NCBI RefSeq assembly: GCF_020497125.1
Contig: NC_059079.1
Coordinates: forward strand, 14,961,553 to 15,025,552
Direction of reading: 5' to 3'
Length of the DNA stretch: 64,000 bases
Source: Mauremys mutica
Lineage: Eukaryota > Chordata > Testudines > Geoemydidae
The notes under the pieces were generated by a model. It did no database searches, was not told the origin of the DNA, and saw only the letters and a program-made list of their open reading frames with translations. Below are positions 36,569-48,640 of the stretch, in pieces. Positions within the stretch are counted from its first letter, which is position 1. Each line of letters begins with the position of its first letter. Made by a program: the position numbers and the translations under genes.

Positions 36569-37522
36569 TTGGGATGAACAAACTGCTTTGGGACAAATCT
36601 TCTCTTTTTTAATTCCCCACTTCTCCCTTTAGTGTCTCTAGAGCTGACCCCAGACTGCATACTTTATCTGCAGTGTTCAGAGGAAGCTGCTTTTCACCTC
36701 CAGTTTTTGCCAGAACCAGAAATGCTGACCTATCACAAGAGAGGATGTATTTGCAGTTGTCCTGCTGAAGTGTTTAAGTGAAAGTACTGGCAATCACACA
36801 AAGCCAGTTCTGGCATGATTTCCAGCCCAATTAGGTGGATCCAAAACAGGGATCCGATGCTTTAGATAAGTTTTTAAAGTTTTCAGTGTGTATCTGAACC
36901 CAGATGTTGTGGGTTAGTTTGTGCCATCCACACTTGTACTGAGTAGCACCTTACTGACCAGCAGTCCTGCTGATTTCAGTGCGGCTTCCTGCAGAAGTGA
37001 ATGAGTTAGGATGGCAGATTCAGTCCCATCAAGAATTTTCGGTCATTAAATGTGGTGTTTGTAAGTGAGAAGTATATCTGGCACCATAATGGTTTGCTGC
37101 TCACTCAGACCTAGAAGAGAGAGTAGCTCACCGTGGGCTATAGTTTAGAAATCACTCTGATTTGAGAGTGAGGTGGGGCACCTGAAAGTGCTGTGGTTCC
37201 CAAGCCTATTCTGTTCCTACTCTTAGACCTCCAGCTATTGGTTTTACACTTTCTCTCTCACTCACATGTTTACCTGTATCTTCTGATAAAGTGTCTACTG
37301 GCTCTTAAGTACAAACCAGGCTCCACTGTTTACCCACTGTAGGCAAATATTCTCACAGATCAAATGACTCACTAAAACAGAGAGGTTTTTTTTTTAACCA
37401 AACCATTAGGATTCTGACACAGACCAGTAAAATAAGGAAATTCAGAGTGAAAGGTGAAACACAGTGCATCTGCTCTAATCTTGGCATAACAGAATGTGTG
37501 CATGGTTCAGGTATGGCTCTTA

Positions 37523-37796
37523 GGGCTTGTCTACACTGCGAAGTTGTTGACAAAACTTTTGTCTTTCATGGGTACTTAAAAAGCCCCCTCACTCCCCCAG
37601 CGAAAGACAAAAGTTTTGCCGACAAAAGTGACAGTGTGAATGCGGCTTTGTCAGCAGGAGCGTTTTCCTGCCGACAAAGCTAACACCGCTCGTGGGGCTG
37701 GAAGTATTTTGTCGGCAAAAGTGCCAACAACGTACTGAAAAAGCATTTACACACGCTCACTTTTAGCGACAAGGCTGTGTTGACACAGGCAGATCT
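37523..37796. mobile_element. Harbinger-type MITE (one clear end)
   Basis: The left end GGGCTTGTCTACACTGCGAA follows TTA (37520-37522). The interior has repeated aaagacaaaagttttg and gccgacaaa phrases on both strands. The right end (ggctgtgttgacacaggc) is weak and no second TTA follows, so it is decayed or truncated there. The overlapping 78-codon frame is not coding. Confidence 0.65.
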
Positions 37797-37817
37797 GCAC
37801 TGGGGACGTGGGAACTA

Positions 37818-38215
37818 GAGCTGGTTTAAAATTTTCCAAGGGAATAATTTTCCATCAGAGAATGCCATTTCGTCAAAACCGAAACTTTCTGTGGGCGCCT
37901 GCAGATTACGACAATGTTACTTTTAGAATTTTTTAAAAGTGTTTTAGGTCAAAACGTTCTGTTTTGACATGTTCAGAAAAGAACATTCTGATATTTTTTT
38001 GTTTTGAATAGACTTTAAAAAAATTAATTTAAATATGTAAAAGTTTTTAAAATGAAACAAAACTTTTCAATTCATCCCCCCAAAAAAGGTTTTTTTGGAG
38101 CGAGGGGAATTTACTTTCATGGACAATTTCAAAGTTTTTTATTTTGTTTCATTTCAGAACAAAAAACAGTTAGACGCTGCAGCATTTCTCACAAAATGGA
38201 AATTCCAGTTCCTGC
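37818..38215. repeat. AT-rich interspersed repeat (family A)
   Basis: The left end gagctggtttaaaattttcc is typical of the family. The interior has atttcgtcaaaaccgaaact and taggtcaaaacgttctg, and poly-A/T runs. The right side (ccagttcctgcacagct) is less certain. It is the longest member of the family in this window. Confidence 0.5.
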
Positions 38216-38409
38216 ACAGCTGTAATGGGTAGTAAGAAAGTGTGTCCACATTTGAACAGTGACATCTGTCTTTGGGCATGAGCGACTTAGTAGCCAAGGG
38301 ATTATACAGTTCTCTGTGAGGCAGTGCAACAGCTAGTGATTGGGTGGATGTGAGCAACATACACAACAAAATTAGCATATCTAGAACTGAAGAGCGAAAC
38401 CACACTCAA

Positions 38410-38500
38410 CTGAGATTTAGGAGATCTGGGTTCAATTCTTGTCTCTGCCACAAATTTCCTGTGTGACCCTGGGGAAGTCACTTGGGGCCTCATTTTCAGA
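38410..38500 (+). repeat. MIR SINE relic
   Basis: Sense MIR phrases: aggagatctgggttcaattc, tctgccacaaatttcctgtg, tgaccctggggaagtcactt. The 3' half is missing or too diverged. Confidence 0.7.
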
Positions 38501-40815
38501 TGTATCGAGTACCCATAATTCCAGTTGACATCAGTGGGATCTGAAGATGTAAGTGGCGAGGGCTAGAGGGGGCTCAGACCCCCCAAATCTATCTCTGCTT
38601 TCTGTTTTCTGAGCCACTGCACTTCCTGCACACATGCCTAGTTTGGCAGGTGAAGCCCTGTGTCCAAGTTACCAAGATCAGGAAGGGGATAGGTCAGGTG
38701 GAGTTAGATTCCTCAGTTCCAGCAGGCGGCACTCAGTGGTGCTTCCTGGGAAGGCGGGAGTTTGAAAAGTGCAATTGCAGGAGTCTCCACTGGGCAGGGA
38801 GGTTGGGGAACCATGTCTGGAGCCGGCCACAGGAGAAGACGAGCTATGGTGTTCAGGAACTCCAGCAGGTCATCAGGAAGGACCTATCAAGGGGCTTCCT
38901 GCGAGGAGGATGTGATGGAGCTGGCGTAGAGCACAGAGTAGAAGATGAGGTTCATTGTGACAGGGCAAGAGTCTTGGGGGAACAGTGGAGATTGTGTGGG
39001 AGGGGATGTAGATTCCGGGGGGGAGGGGTGGTTCCTGAAGTGATGGCAGGTGGGGAAAGGAGAGCCCTAGGAAAGTGGGGAGATCCTGAGACCCTGTGTC
39101 TGCTGGCCCCCAGGTCAGGAAGGGGGCAGGGGCTATGGGGGTGGGCCCTACCTGTGCATCTAGTGACGGCGTAGCAGGCTCCTCCAGATTTGTGAGTGGG
39201 GAGGCCGACCCAGCCCCTGGGGACAGGAGCTGCTGTCATGGGGTAAGTGTTGGGCAGGCTCAGCCCCCTCTCACTGCAAGGATATTTTCACCCATGTCTT
39301 CAAGCGCTGAGGCTCTTTGAAAGCAAGGCCCTTAATCTCTCTCTCCCTTGTATCCCAAATCTGTGAAATGGGGATGGGGGGGATGGTTATACTTTGTTTC
39401 TCCCCTTCCTTTGTCTGTCTTGTCTACTTAGAATGAATGCTCTTCAGGACAGTGGCTGTTTCTTGCCATGTGCGTGTACAGCACCTGACACAGCGGGGCC
39501 CAATCTCAGCTGGGATTGTAGGCACGCACTACTGTATTAATGCAGGAAAAACATAGCAAAATAAGGAAAAATGCTGGGTCACATCCGCTGGAATAAATCT
39601 ATGGAACTATGCTGATTTACAGCAGCTGCTCATCTGGCCTGAGCCATTCACCATCCTTTCACCACCTTTGGCACTCTAGGCAAGTTTACATCCAAAAAAT
39701 AACATTCTCAAAATGCTCAAGGGGTCATCATCAGTAATTTAATAGCCAACATTCAGGTTTTCCCCAAAATAAAAATTTACATATGAATACTGTAACAATA
39801 TCATCATGAAGTTTTAAAAAAGAAAATGGCATATTTAGTCCTGCATTCACTTTTACATTTTGTCACCACATTAGGATATAGATTAAAAGAACTCTGGACA
39901 GAAAGCGAAAGTGACTAGTCTCATTTCACCTGTTGTCCATGCTGAGTGAAATACAAAACTTAAAAAGTACATATGGTTTTAAAAAAAAAAAAAGGTAAAT
40001 CAGTTATGAAAATTTCACTTTTAATAATCACTGTTGATTCCACAGCTGGAGTGGTACATAGCTTGGATCTGTGATGACTTAGTTTTCTGTCAATTGCACC
40101 GGGATTATTGAATCAAATCCATTTGTTTTGTAAGTGGACACTCCATTTGGGTGTTTTACACAAGTGGTTTAAAAAAATCCTACAAAATACCCGTGTAAAA
40201 AAGGTAAGCACATTGTCAGCGATGATTTCAAAAAAATCCCCATTACTGTCCTAAAATTTAGCAAAATAATACCAATATTGCAGCACTTCCTAAAGGGATT
40301 TTATGTGGCTCTGCATTTCAATCATCTAAAATGCAACAAATTGGATAAAAAAGATCTTCCTGATCTCTGGGGAATAGCAAGACACTACAAAAAGGATCAA
40401 ATATTTGCACTGAAAAGTACTTTATGAACATCCTCCAAGACATGCTAATATTTATTTTCTTGTTGATTTTGAAGGTGATATAATGGTCAGCTGTGGTCAC
40501 TTCCTAACCAAGCGTAATTAAGTAAACAGATGCATAGCCGAGGATCCCAATTTGTCTTTAATGAGCTGGAGGCCCACATTTTAGGGCAAATGTTCTTTGT
40601 CTGGAGATCACACACAAATCCTGGCTTTTTTGCTTGTCTGTGTAGCACATGCAATTTTAGAAGCAGTGGTAACGGGTCAGGGGAGCTGGGGCGGGGGAAT
40701 GCCCCCTCCCCAAAGTTCTTTCACTTGCTCAAAGTTCCAGAGGCCACAGAGCTGGGGTGCAAGGCCCATGACAAAACCATGTTTAAGCAGTGGCCCCATA
40801 CTAAATTAGTACCTC
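38501..40815. other. Stretch without recognisable gene
   Basis: 38640-39290 is richer in G and C. It contains the longest single-frame open reading frame outside transposons (38650-39174, 174 codons), but the predicted protein is rich in Arg, Gly and Trp, lacks any motif and is overlapped by open frames on the other strand, so I do not call it a gene. A CORE-like phrase (gtgtacagcacctgacacag) lies at 39470-39540. 39560-40520 is AT-rich and unassigned. Confidence 0.45.
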
Positions 40816-41313
40816 CAGGGCCGCCCAGAGGATTCCGGGGCCCGGGGTCTTCGGCGGCGGGGGGCCCTTCCGTTCCGGGACCCGCCGCCAAAGTGCCCGA
40901 AGACCCGCGGCGGGGCCCCCCCGCTGCCGAATTACCGCTGGAGCGGGACCCGCCGCTGAAGCGCAGCCTGGTCTTCGGGGCACTTCGGCGGCGGGTCCCG
41001 GAAGGGAAGGGCCCCCCGCCGCCGAATTACCGCTGAAGACCGAGCTGAACTTCGGCGGTGGATCCCGCTCCGTCTTCGGCGGTAATTCGCCGGCGGGAGG
41101 GTCCTTCCTTTCCGGGGCGGAAGGACCCCCCCCCGCCGGCGAAGACCGGGAGCGAAGAAGCTCCTGCGCCCGGCCCCGCAAGAGTTTTCCGGCCCCCCCC
41201 GGAGCGAGTGAGGGACCCCGCTCCAGGGCCCCCGAAAAACTCTCGTGGGGGCCCCTGTGGGGCTCGGGGCCTGGGGCAAATTGCCCCTCTTGCCGCCGCC
41301 CTGGGCGGCCCTG
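40816..41313. mobile_element. GC-rich hAT MITE with exact 8-bp duplication
   Basis: Starts CAGGGCCGCCCAGAG and ends ...GCCCTGGGCGGCCCTG. It is flanked by AGTACCTC on both sides (40808-40815 and 41314-41321), a perfect 8-bp target duplication that identifies hAT. The interior is extremely GC- and CpG-rich and contains inverted blocks: gcgggtcccggaagggaagg-type sequence near 40990 mirrors cccttccgttccgggacccg near 40866. Long open frames on both strands (up to 173 codons) are composition artefacts with Pro/Arg/Gly-rich products and no motif. It is non-autonomous. Confidence 0.92.
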
Positions 41314-43124
41314 AGTACCTCTGTTGCTGGAGCAGTTCCGAGCCTTGCTATGTGGTTGCAGTGCAGATGGAGGGGTGGCTGGGCCAGATGGTGTTGTGAA
41401 TTGGCATACTGGGAATCCGTTCCTGGATGGTGGAGTGCAGGGTAGTCTGCCAAGTACTAGACTCCTGGCAGCACCAGCTCAAGTACTGTGTGGGCTAGAG
41501 AAAGGGGAGACTCGCTGGTCAAGGGAGACCCGGGGTCCCTGCCAGCCTGGGGAGGCTGGGGACCAGAATTTGCCTCCTTCTCCCAAGAAATATCAGAATT
41601 GGCATCAGAATGGACAAGTCACTTGTATGCACTTCTCTGAGATTCCTAATCTTAAATTCAATTCACTACTTTCTTCCGTGAACAGCTATAGCATCTTCTA
41701 TACCAGCTTTAAGGGCTTTAAATCACGTATTCAAATAGCAATCTGCTAGAACATAGTATCCCTGAGGGCTAGCAGGGGAACATAGGTCTTAGAGTCATAT
41801 GAAAGTGGGCACTATGACCTCTGCAGCGGGGTTAATCTTGTGAAAACTTAAGCATGAGCCCTGGCTCTGCTCTGTGCTCATTACGGAATCTGAGCCAAGG
41901 AAGGCCCAAGCCAGTGAGAATATTCTGGCGTCAATTCTTGGAGGTTACAAGAACCGTATGTATCATTTTATATATTTTCTTTTCATGTGCATATAATGAC
42001 TTCCAGTGGCTGGGCTTGTGTTTTGGTTCATACAGCCAAGCGAGGCAATGGACTTGGCTCTCTTTTCAAACCCCTGGGCTTGCTGGATGTCAGAACCTAA
42101 AACACTACGTCCGGCTTCTCTTTGTACTCAGGTCCCATACACTTGGCCTGAACGATGTGGTTTTTCCCTGAACATACGCTTACAGCCATTAATACAAATC
42201 AAAGCAGACATGAAGGTCAGCAACGCAAATCGTTTGTCTCCCCAAACTGCCTTTCCTCCTACCTGGAAAAGCTACGTGAGATCCTCGCTTGATAAGTCAA
42301 GGCCCTGTAAACCAGGGGTTGAAAATGAAGTTTAAAAAAATGACTAACCCATTGCCAGGCTCTTACTGAATGAAGTTCCATGCTGACCTACTGGGACTTT
42401 GTAGGCCTAGGCTGATGGGGGAAAATATCTTCGCTGGACGGAAGAGGGCTTTGACATCTTTCCTGGTGGCTTTCTTCGCAGCTGCAGTCAGCTTGGCTTC
42501 TCCAGGGAAACCAGTGGCCAGAGGGGCACTGCAAGTTGTTACAAGCAGTATTCCCAAGGGAATCTTGAGGGACTTTCTAATGCCAGCTCAGAATTGGCGA
42601 AGAGCAGGATGCAAGAGGACACATGAGCACTCATGGATTTAAAAAAGAAATTATCTGTCTTCAGACTTTCTGAGTTTTGGCTGGAACAGCACAGTGCAGA
42701 ATTTTGCACTGGGAACATGTGGACCAGCTGCACTCTTGCCTTATTTCTAGTACTTTCGCAATACTTACGTTTCCTAATAGTGAAATCCTCGGATCTAAGA
42801 GGATATTGGTATCCAAGGTCGTACTAGCTCTGAGAAGCACTTCACCCTAACATGTATGCATTCCATAAACATGTGTCTTAAATGAACATTCAGCACTCCA
42901 CAGCTCCGGCACGTAGTGCTGGCTCTGATCCCTACTTTAGCCAAAGTGGTTGGCGTACAGTGTGTTCTAAATAGCACATCTTGTTGCATGAGTCTCAGCT
43001 GTGCCTCTGGGAAGAGTATTTGAGACTTCTGTTAAGTCCATATAGAATTCGTTATCTATAACTCTCTAGATTTAAGCCTGTGTTCCATGTGTTTTTGTTT
43101 TCTTTATCTACGTGTCTTGGGGTG
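41314..43124. other. Stretch without recognisable gene
   Basis: No exon is supported. A 141-codon plus frame begins inside the MITE and runs past it (41324-41749) without a motif. No repeat family is recognised in 41750-43124. Confidence 0.45.
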
Positions 43125-43300
43125 CAACATAATCCTCTCCCTAGATTACTGCAACCTCTTCCAATCCAGTCTCCCTGATACCCACGCAACTCCCCTGCAG
43201 TCTGTCTAAATCTATCCAGCTGCCCTGCTCACCTGTCTTTCATCCATGAAACCAAGCCACTCCCTTCACTTAATCGCCTGTCTTGTGCTGAGCACCCTGG
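43125..43300 (+). repeat. L2-like LINE reverse-transcriptase tail relic
   Basis: The plus frame around 43143 reads LDYCNLFQSSLPDTHATPLQ, the counterpart of the D-Y-C-N-S-L-x-x-x-L-P signature in the C-terminal part of L2-type LINE reverse transcriptases. A stop and divergence follow. It is a short, old fragment. Confidence 0.6.
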
Positions 43301-43759
43301 CAACTGACAAAAATAGGTAATAACTGGCTAAGCACGGCCTGAATAAGAAGTTTAAAATAACCCATTGCACCAAGGGCCTTTGTAAACAGGAGAAGTGAAG
43401 AAGTGCTGTGCTTAACTGAAAGGTCACAGTGAGATCACTCCATCAGGAGGATTGCATTCTGGGCACGGCCTCTCTTTGGGTGGAGGGAGGTGGTTGAGAA
43501 CGTTCCAAGGAGGAACGGGTGATAGAGTGTGAGCAGGAGCATAGACAGAAAGGCCCGGCCATACCAGAAGAAAAGAAGGGGAGAGAGCCTGGAACTGGCG
43601 GATTTACCATGCTGGCAGTGAGAGAAAGATTTGACTCAATATTCCGAAGACTTTGTTTTTGTCTTTGTCAAGAGACCATGAGAGGAGAGGGAGAAGAAAC
43701 CCAGGATTGTGTTTTACTTTTGAGTCTTTCATTAGACAGTATATGAGGCTTTTTGGAGT

Positions 43760-43845
43760 GGGGATTCTCTCTTACTATGTTTGTATAGCTCCTAGCAGCT
43801 CTGATCTCTGTTGGGGCCTGTGGGTGCCCCTGGAACACAAATGAC
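43760..43845. repeat. CORE-like dispersed repeat piece
   Basis: ttgtatagctcctagcagct followed by gttggggcctgtgggtgc resembles the 'gtacagcacctagcac...ggggcc' phrase also seen at 39470-39540. It is an old dispersed family without a certain name. Confidence 0.4.
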
Positions 43846-45507
43846 CTAGATTTTCTCCTGGAGCACCTTGACTGAAAAGGGGAGGCATGTTGCTGTTTCT
43901 GCATCATTGACCCACTCAGCCCCCGGTGGATGGTCCTCCACAAGAGCACTGCAGATTTCTGAAGCAACTGGCTGTGGGTGGGAGAAGGTGGAGCAAGAAG
44001 TGTTTTGGAGAGAGGCATCACTCTCTTCTCTTCACCTGGATTTCCACATGGAGACAATTATGCTGGGAGCTGGATAGTCTCCCACTGAGTCCCCGCTAGG
44101 TCCGCTACTGAGCTGCATTAGGAGACCTACCAGAAAAGAGGGCCAGCAGACTGGGGAGCCCTCCCTGAAGTACAGCTCCTGGCTCACTGCAGAACAGGGT
44201 TCTCATCCCTGGGGATATACAAAATCTGTAAAATTGAGAGGCAGCATTGCCTCCAAAATCTGCAGCCTCCGAAGCCCATCCACCTTAGTACCTTCCATTT
44301 TTCCCCTAATAGGAGTGGGCAATCTGGCTATGACACAGAATGAGGTTGAGCTCCAGACTTTTTTTTAACAATTTCCTTTTTAATGGCTACCCACCACTCC
44401 CATTACACCTTCATGAGGATGCTCATCTCTGAATACAGGATCCAAGGGAAAGCAACTGGAAAGAATTAGAATTATATGTTCAATTACAGTTAGCAGGATC
44501 AGGTCAACTCCAGACTCATGAACGTGACTTGAACAGAGCAAGCTATAGCTCTGATCCTGTTCTCAGTGAAGACAATGGAAGTTCTGGCAGAGACTTCAGC
44601 GGGAAGAGGATCAGGTCGTCTATTTGCTACATAAATATTAACAGACAAATATGTCTGGATAGGAAGCTAAAGACTGGTATTTAGCTGTCTGCTGACATTG
44701 AGCAACTATCCCTGCAAAGATGCTCATACTGCCACCTGGCAAGATGTGCATACCAACCCCTGAATACTATTGCCCTTCTTAATTTGTAAATAAACCCACA
44801 AATAGATGAAGCAGAGCTCGGATCTTTTCATGCACAGCTGGTGCAAGAACATAAGTTTTATACGTTAATGAAATGTGTTCTCCGTTCTCTTTTTCCCGGG
44901 CTCGAAGCATCGTTAGACTTTACACTACCCAAGGCAGTAGAACTATGAAATGCCTTCTGCCCACGCTGGAGACATATTTCTATCTGCTAGTTTCACCAAA
45001 CAGATGATGATCAAGGAAGCCAGAGAGAGACTGAAGATCAGTCCTTCGAGCGCATCTCCCTCTCAGTGCAGGGTTATTTCCTGCACTGTATTGTCCAGCA
45101 TGCTTCTAACTGGAGATGATTCTGAGTTAGAAAGTCTGGATCCAGATTAGAATTTTCCCCTAGTTTACCCAACTTCTTGGGTCTTGGTTCAGTTCCTGGT
45201 AGGTTCTGAGTTGACTGTGTGGTGATAGTTACATGGCCCCTATATTTTTTGGTGAGCAACTCAAGACCGGGAGAAAGCACGTACTGGACATCTTAGATTA
45301 CTGTTGTTGTGCTTAACTTCGAAGTTGTTACAGTTATTTCAAATGGCTTGATAAGATCTCTGTGGTGGTAATCATAGTAATTGAAGTTAGAGAATGGTTT
45401 AATTTGGTTTTCAGGCACTAATATAATAGAAAAATCCTACAAGTATATTTTGAGAGGGCACCACAGCTGGGATCTGGATGTTCTATGCCACAAACTGCCA
45501 GAAGCCA
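43846..45507. other. Stretch without recognisable gene
   Basis: No exon, RNA gene or confident repeat is visible. Open frames are under 130 codons and overlap on both strands (for example 43668-44057 minus). Confidence 0.45.
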
Positions 45508-45830
45508 GTTCATAGATTCATAGATTTTAAAGCCAGGAGGGGGATCTATTAGATCAGCCAGTCTGACCTCCTATATAACACAAGTCATAAGGTTTCACCC
45601 AGTTACTTCTCTATTGAGCCCAATAGCTTCTGTTTGACTAAAGCATGTCTTCCAGAAAGGCATCCAGTTTTGTTTTGAAGTCTTCAAGAAAGAGAATCCA
45701 CCACTTTCTTTGGTAGCTTGTTCCAATGATTGACCCTCCTGGCAGTTAAATGTTTGATATTTTAGACTACTGATTCCTTTTCAACTCTGGTTCTTTTACT
45801 CCATGTGCTCCTCCTTAAGGTTCTTTATCG
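45508..45830 (-). repeat. CR1-type LINE 3' fragment, diverged
   Basis: The antisense order is ttcatagattcatagatttt (3' end), gtctgacctcctatataaca, gaatccaccactttctttgg, gttccaatgattgaccctcc, ttttcaactctggttctttt. It is parallel to 22885-23175 and better preserved. Frames are broken. Confidence 0.75.
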
Positions 45831-46874
45831 CCCTACACTTTATGTTTGAAATAGTGGCTGGCTTTTCTGATATGTATCTTCAATGGTAGCAAGAGGAGGC
45901 TGGTCTCCTGGTTCACCTTCCCTGCCTGTAAGACTTTTTAAAATAATGCCTTTACATGTGAGCACATCAAAGTGCTTTAAGCCACTCATCTCCTCTCTGA
46001 GGTAGCTATGCATGATTATGCCCATTTTACAGATGGGTACAGAGTCATTTACTGATTCTGGTGCTTCAATCACTGAACACCCCTACCTATTCTTTTGACT
46101 CCCCTCTTGACACCAGTGTTTTGCTTCCTCTTCCTTCTCTGTTGTATAGGGGAACACTCAAGAGCCTCAATCTCGGTCTTCTGATCTCCCACTTTAGTAC
46201 TCAACACTGTGAAGAAATATTCCTTTCTGTGCCACTTAACATCACCACAGCTGGCCACATGACTGTAGAATTCTTTCTAATGCTGTCAGGGTTTGTGTTG
46301 GTAGGAGAAATTTCACATCTATATTTTCTCTGGTCCAACTGAATTACACACAAGTTCCTAGTTTTGCTATGAAATGTTTAAGGGTAATCTGATCTGTGCA
46401 TTGCAGCCCACAGAATAATGACTGTAAACTTGCCCTGGCTGCCATGTTTCTGGGCATCGCAACCAGCTTGGATTGGGTCCTGGATCACTGACACACTAAA
46501 AGTTGCATTTGAAAATGACCTGATCAACCTGAATTTGTGAGCTCGCTAATTCCTAGCCTAGTGCTTTGTGCAGGTCTATACAGAACTAGTGATGGGCGAA
46601 ACGCAAAAGAGTTTGAAGGACTGGTTGAGAATTCAGAACTCGTGCTTAAATGAAATGACGTTGGGGGCTACGTTAGCACAACTTCAGAGAGGTCACAGCT
46701 CCCCCACAGCAGGCCTACATCTTTCTTTCTGAGCCACACGTGTCTGTAAGCTCCCTATCACCGGTCAGATCCTGAATCTGCCTTTTCCATCTGGCTGGCT
46801 CTTGGCTGATCACTGGACCGCGCTCTCTTCACATTTCCTGCACTTCCAGTCTTTCTGGTAAGAGTTACCTTATT

Positions 46875-46905
46875 ACAGTTACAATGTTAGAATTGTGTGA
46901 CTGGG
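46875..46905 (+). repeat. 31-bp direct repeat, left copy
   Basis: Identical over 31 bases to 47678-47708 (begins acagttacaatgttag, ends gtgtgactggg). It lies immediately before the TG start of the LTR-like unit. Its length is far above the usual 4-6 bp of LTR elements. Confidence 0.9.
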
Positions 46906-47677
46906 TGTCATAAACAGATAGTTAAGGGTTAAGGTCTCTTTTACCTGTAAAGGGTTAACATGCAGTACCTGATGACCACCTGACCAGAGGACCAATCAGG
47001 GACAAGATAATTTCAAATCTCTGTGGAGGGAAGCCTTTGTCTGTGCTCTTTGTTAGAGTCTCTCTTGGGAGTTAAGAGAGGCCAGTCATGTCTCCAAGTT
47101 CTCCTGGAGTAGTTCCTACTATCCAATAGTGAGTATTAATTAGAAAGGCGGATTAGCCTTATAATTTGATTTCTACATTTGCAATTGTGTGTTTGCTGAA
47201 GGAAATTCTTTACTTCTGTTTGCTGTTACTTTGCTTTTACTGAGAAAGAAAGGAGGGGGGGGGATTCTCTCCAGAAATTAATAAGTTTAGACCCTGTGTA
47301 TTGTTCCATTTTGGTATTACAGAGGCAGTTTACTTTCTTTTTATTCTTTAATAAATCTTTTCTGTTAAGGACTTGGTTGATCTTTCCTTGGGTGAATTCT
47401 CAGGGAAAGGGGAGGAGGGAGGCATCCCTCTGTAGTTAAATCCCGGTATCTCTCCTAGGAAAAGGGAGGGGGGAGGAAGCAGGGGGGAATGGTTTATTTC
47501 TCCTAGGTGTAAGAATTCCATGGATTTGGGGCTCTTGGGATCCCCAAGGATTTTGGGGAAGGACTGTGTCCCAATACACGTACATTATTGGGTGGTGGCA
47601 GCTTTTACCAGATCTAAACTAGGATTTAAGTTTAGAAGGATCCATGCAGGTCCCCATCTTGTAAACCCAACAGCTCC
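46906..47677 (+). mobile_element. LTR-like unit between 31-bp direct repeats
   Basis: Starts TGTCATAAACAGATAGTTAA. It contains a polyadenylation-type AATAAA (ctttaataaatcttttctg, near 47350) and a purine-rich stretch (47400-47500), and ends ...ttgtaaacccaacagctcc. It is 772 bp with no coding capacity. The start and general layout resemble a solo LTR-like repeat that I associate with turtle genomes. A CA end would fall at 47672, but the repeat-defined end is 47677. The 31-bp flanking duplication does not fit integrase-made LTR insertions, so the mechanism or the boundary definition is open. Confidence 0.6.
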
Positions 47678-47708
47678 ACAGTTACAATGTTAGAATTGTG
47701 TGACTGGG
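47678..47708 (+). repeat. 31-bp direct repeat, right copy
   Basis: An exact copy of 46875-46905. The sequence after it (caacctgcccctttaaggcc) is unlike the sequence after the left copy, as expected if the 772-bp unit was inserted into, or duplicated, this site. Confidence 0.9.
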
Positions 47709-48397
47709 CAACCTGCCCCTTTAAGGCCTGGGGCTGGCTAGCCCTTTCAGTTAGCCCTGCCCCTCCACACCTGGGCAAGGTGTGGAACTTGAAGAAAATC
47801 CAGCAGCTGGGGAGGAAGGGAACTGGGGAAGGGACTAACTGGATTGACTGCTCTTTCCTGAAGACTAGACCTGTTTGTCAAGGACTGGCTGAGGCAGAGA
47901 CCCAAGGGACAGCAGGGAGTCTCTCCACTGGAAGACCTGACAGAAAACAGGTATTAGGTCTCTTTTGGCAAGGACCAGGAAAGAAGCCTGAGTGAGCCTA
48001 GGGCCAGAGGCCAGTGAGTGGGCCAGTGTATGCCTGGAATTACTGTGGGTCTTTGGAACTACTAAGGTAGGGGGTGCAGAGGGCTTGTCAAAGACCTAGT
48101 GAGAGAGCTGCAGAGGACCCCTGGAGTCCAGGGGAAGAAAAGTGTGGTATGTTCTGATATGGGAGAGGAAATACTAGTTACAGGCAAAAGTGTAAGGCCT
48201 GTGGACATTGGTACTCTGGAAAAGGTGGGACTAAATGTGACTTAGCCAGAGCACTAAGTAACTGAAGTAGCTCAGAAGGCATTGACAGCAGAGAGGAGTT
48301 GTGGAAAACCAGGGGAAACTGAGGCAAAGCTGCTGCTATGCCCCACTATGTAGTGACAGAGATGGTGAGTTTTGTAACACTTTTGAAAGACTGGCAG
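47709..48397. other. Unclassified sequence, possibly repeat-derived
   Basis: Phrases such as ctgcccctttaaggcctggg and a gag-rich downstream part resemble LTR-like turtle repeats, but no termini are seen. A 102-codon plus frame (47687-47995) has no motif. No gene is supported. Confidence 0.35.
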
Positions 48398-48640
48398 CAG
48401 GGGCGGCTCCAGGCCCCAGCACGCCAAGCGCGTGCTTGGGGCAGCAAGCCACTGGGGGCACTCTGCCGGTCGCCATGAGGGCGGCAGGTAGGCTGCCTTC
48501 AGCGGCTTGCCTGCGGTGGGTCCGCTGGTCCCGCGGCTTCGGAGGACCTCCCGCGGGACCAGCGGACCCTCCGCAGGCAAGCCGCCGAAGGCAGCCTACC
48601 TGCTGTGCTTGGGGCGGCAAAATGCCTAGAGCTGCCCCTG
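48398..48640. mobile_element. hAT MITE built around a near-perfect palindrome
   Basis: Starts CAGGGGCGGCTCCAGG; the reverse complement of its end is CAGGGGCAGCTCTAGG. It is flanked by ACTGGCAG on both sides (48390-48397 and 48641-48648), an exact 8-bp duplication. Inside, 48484-48536 and 48551-48603 are inverted copies identical at 51 of 53 positions with a 14-base spacer. The termini resemble those of 40816-41313 (CAGGGsCGsC). Overlapping frames of up to 122 codons are artefacts of the palindrome. Confidence 0.93.

Noticed and set aside
38650..39174. 174-codon plus-strand open frame in a GC-richer stretch
   Set aside because: No motif, odd Arg/Gly/Trp composition, another open frame on the opposite strand, no splice-site or homology support. 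Treated as chance.
40530..41453. Open frames of 113-173 codons on both strands with Pro/Arg/Gly-rich products
   Set aside because: They coincide with the GC-rich hAT MITE (40816-41313). The codons reflect its inverted CpG-rich blocks and run beyond its borders without any domain.
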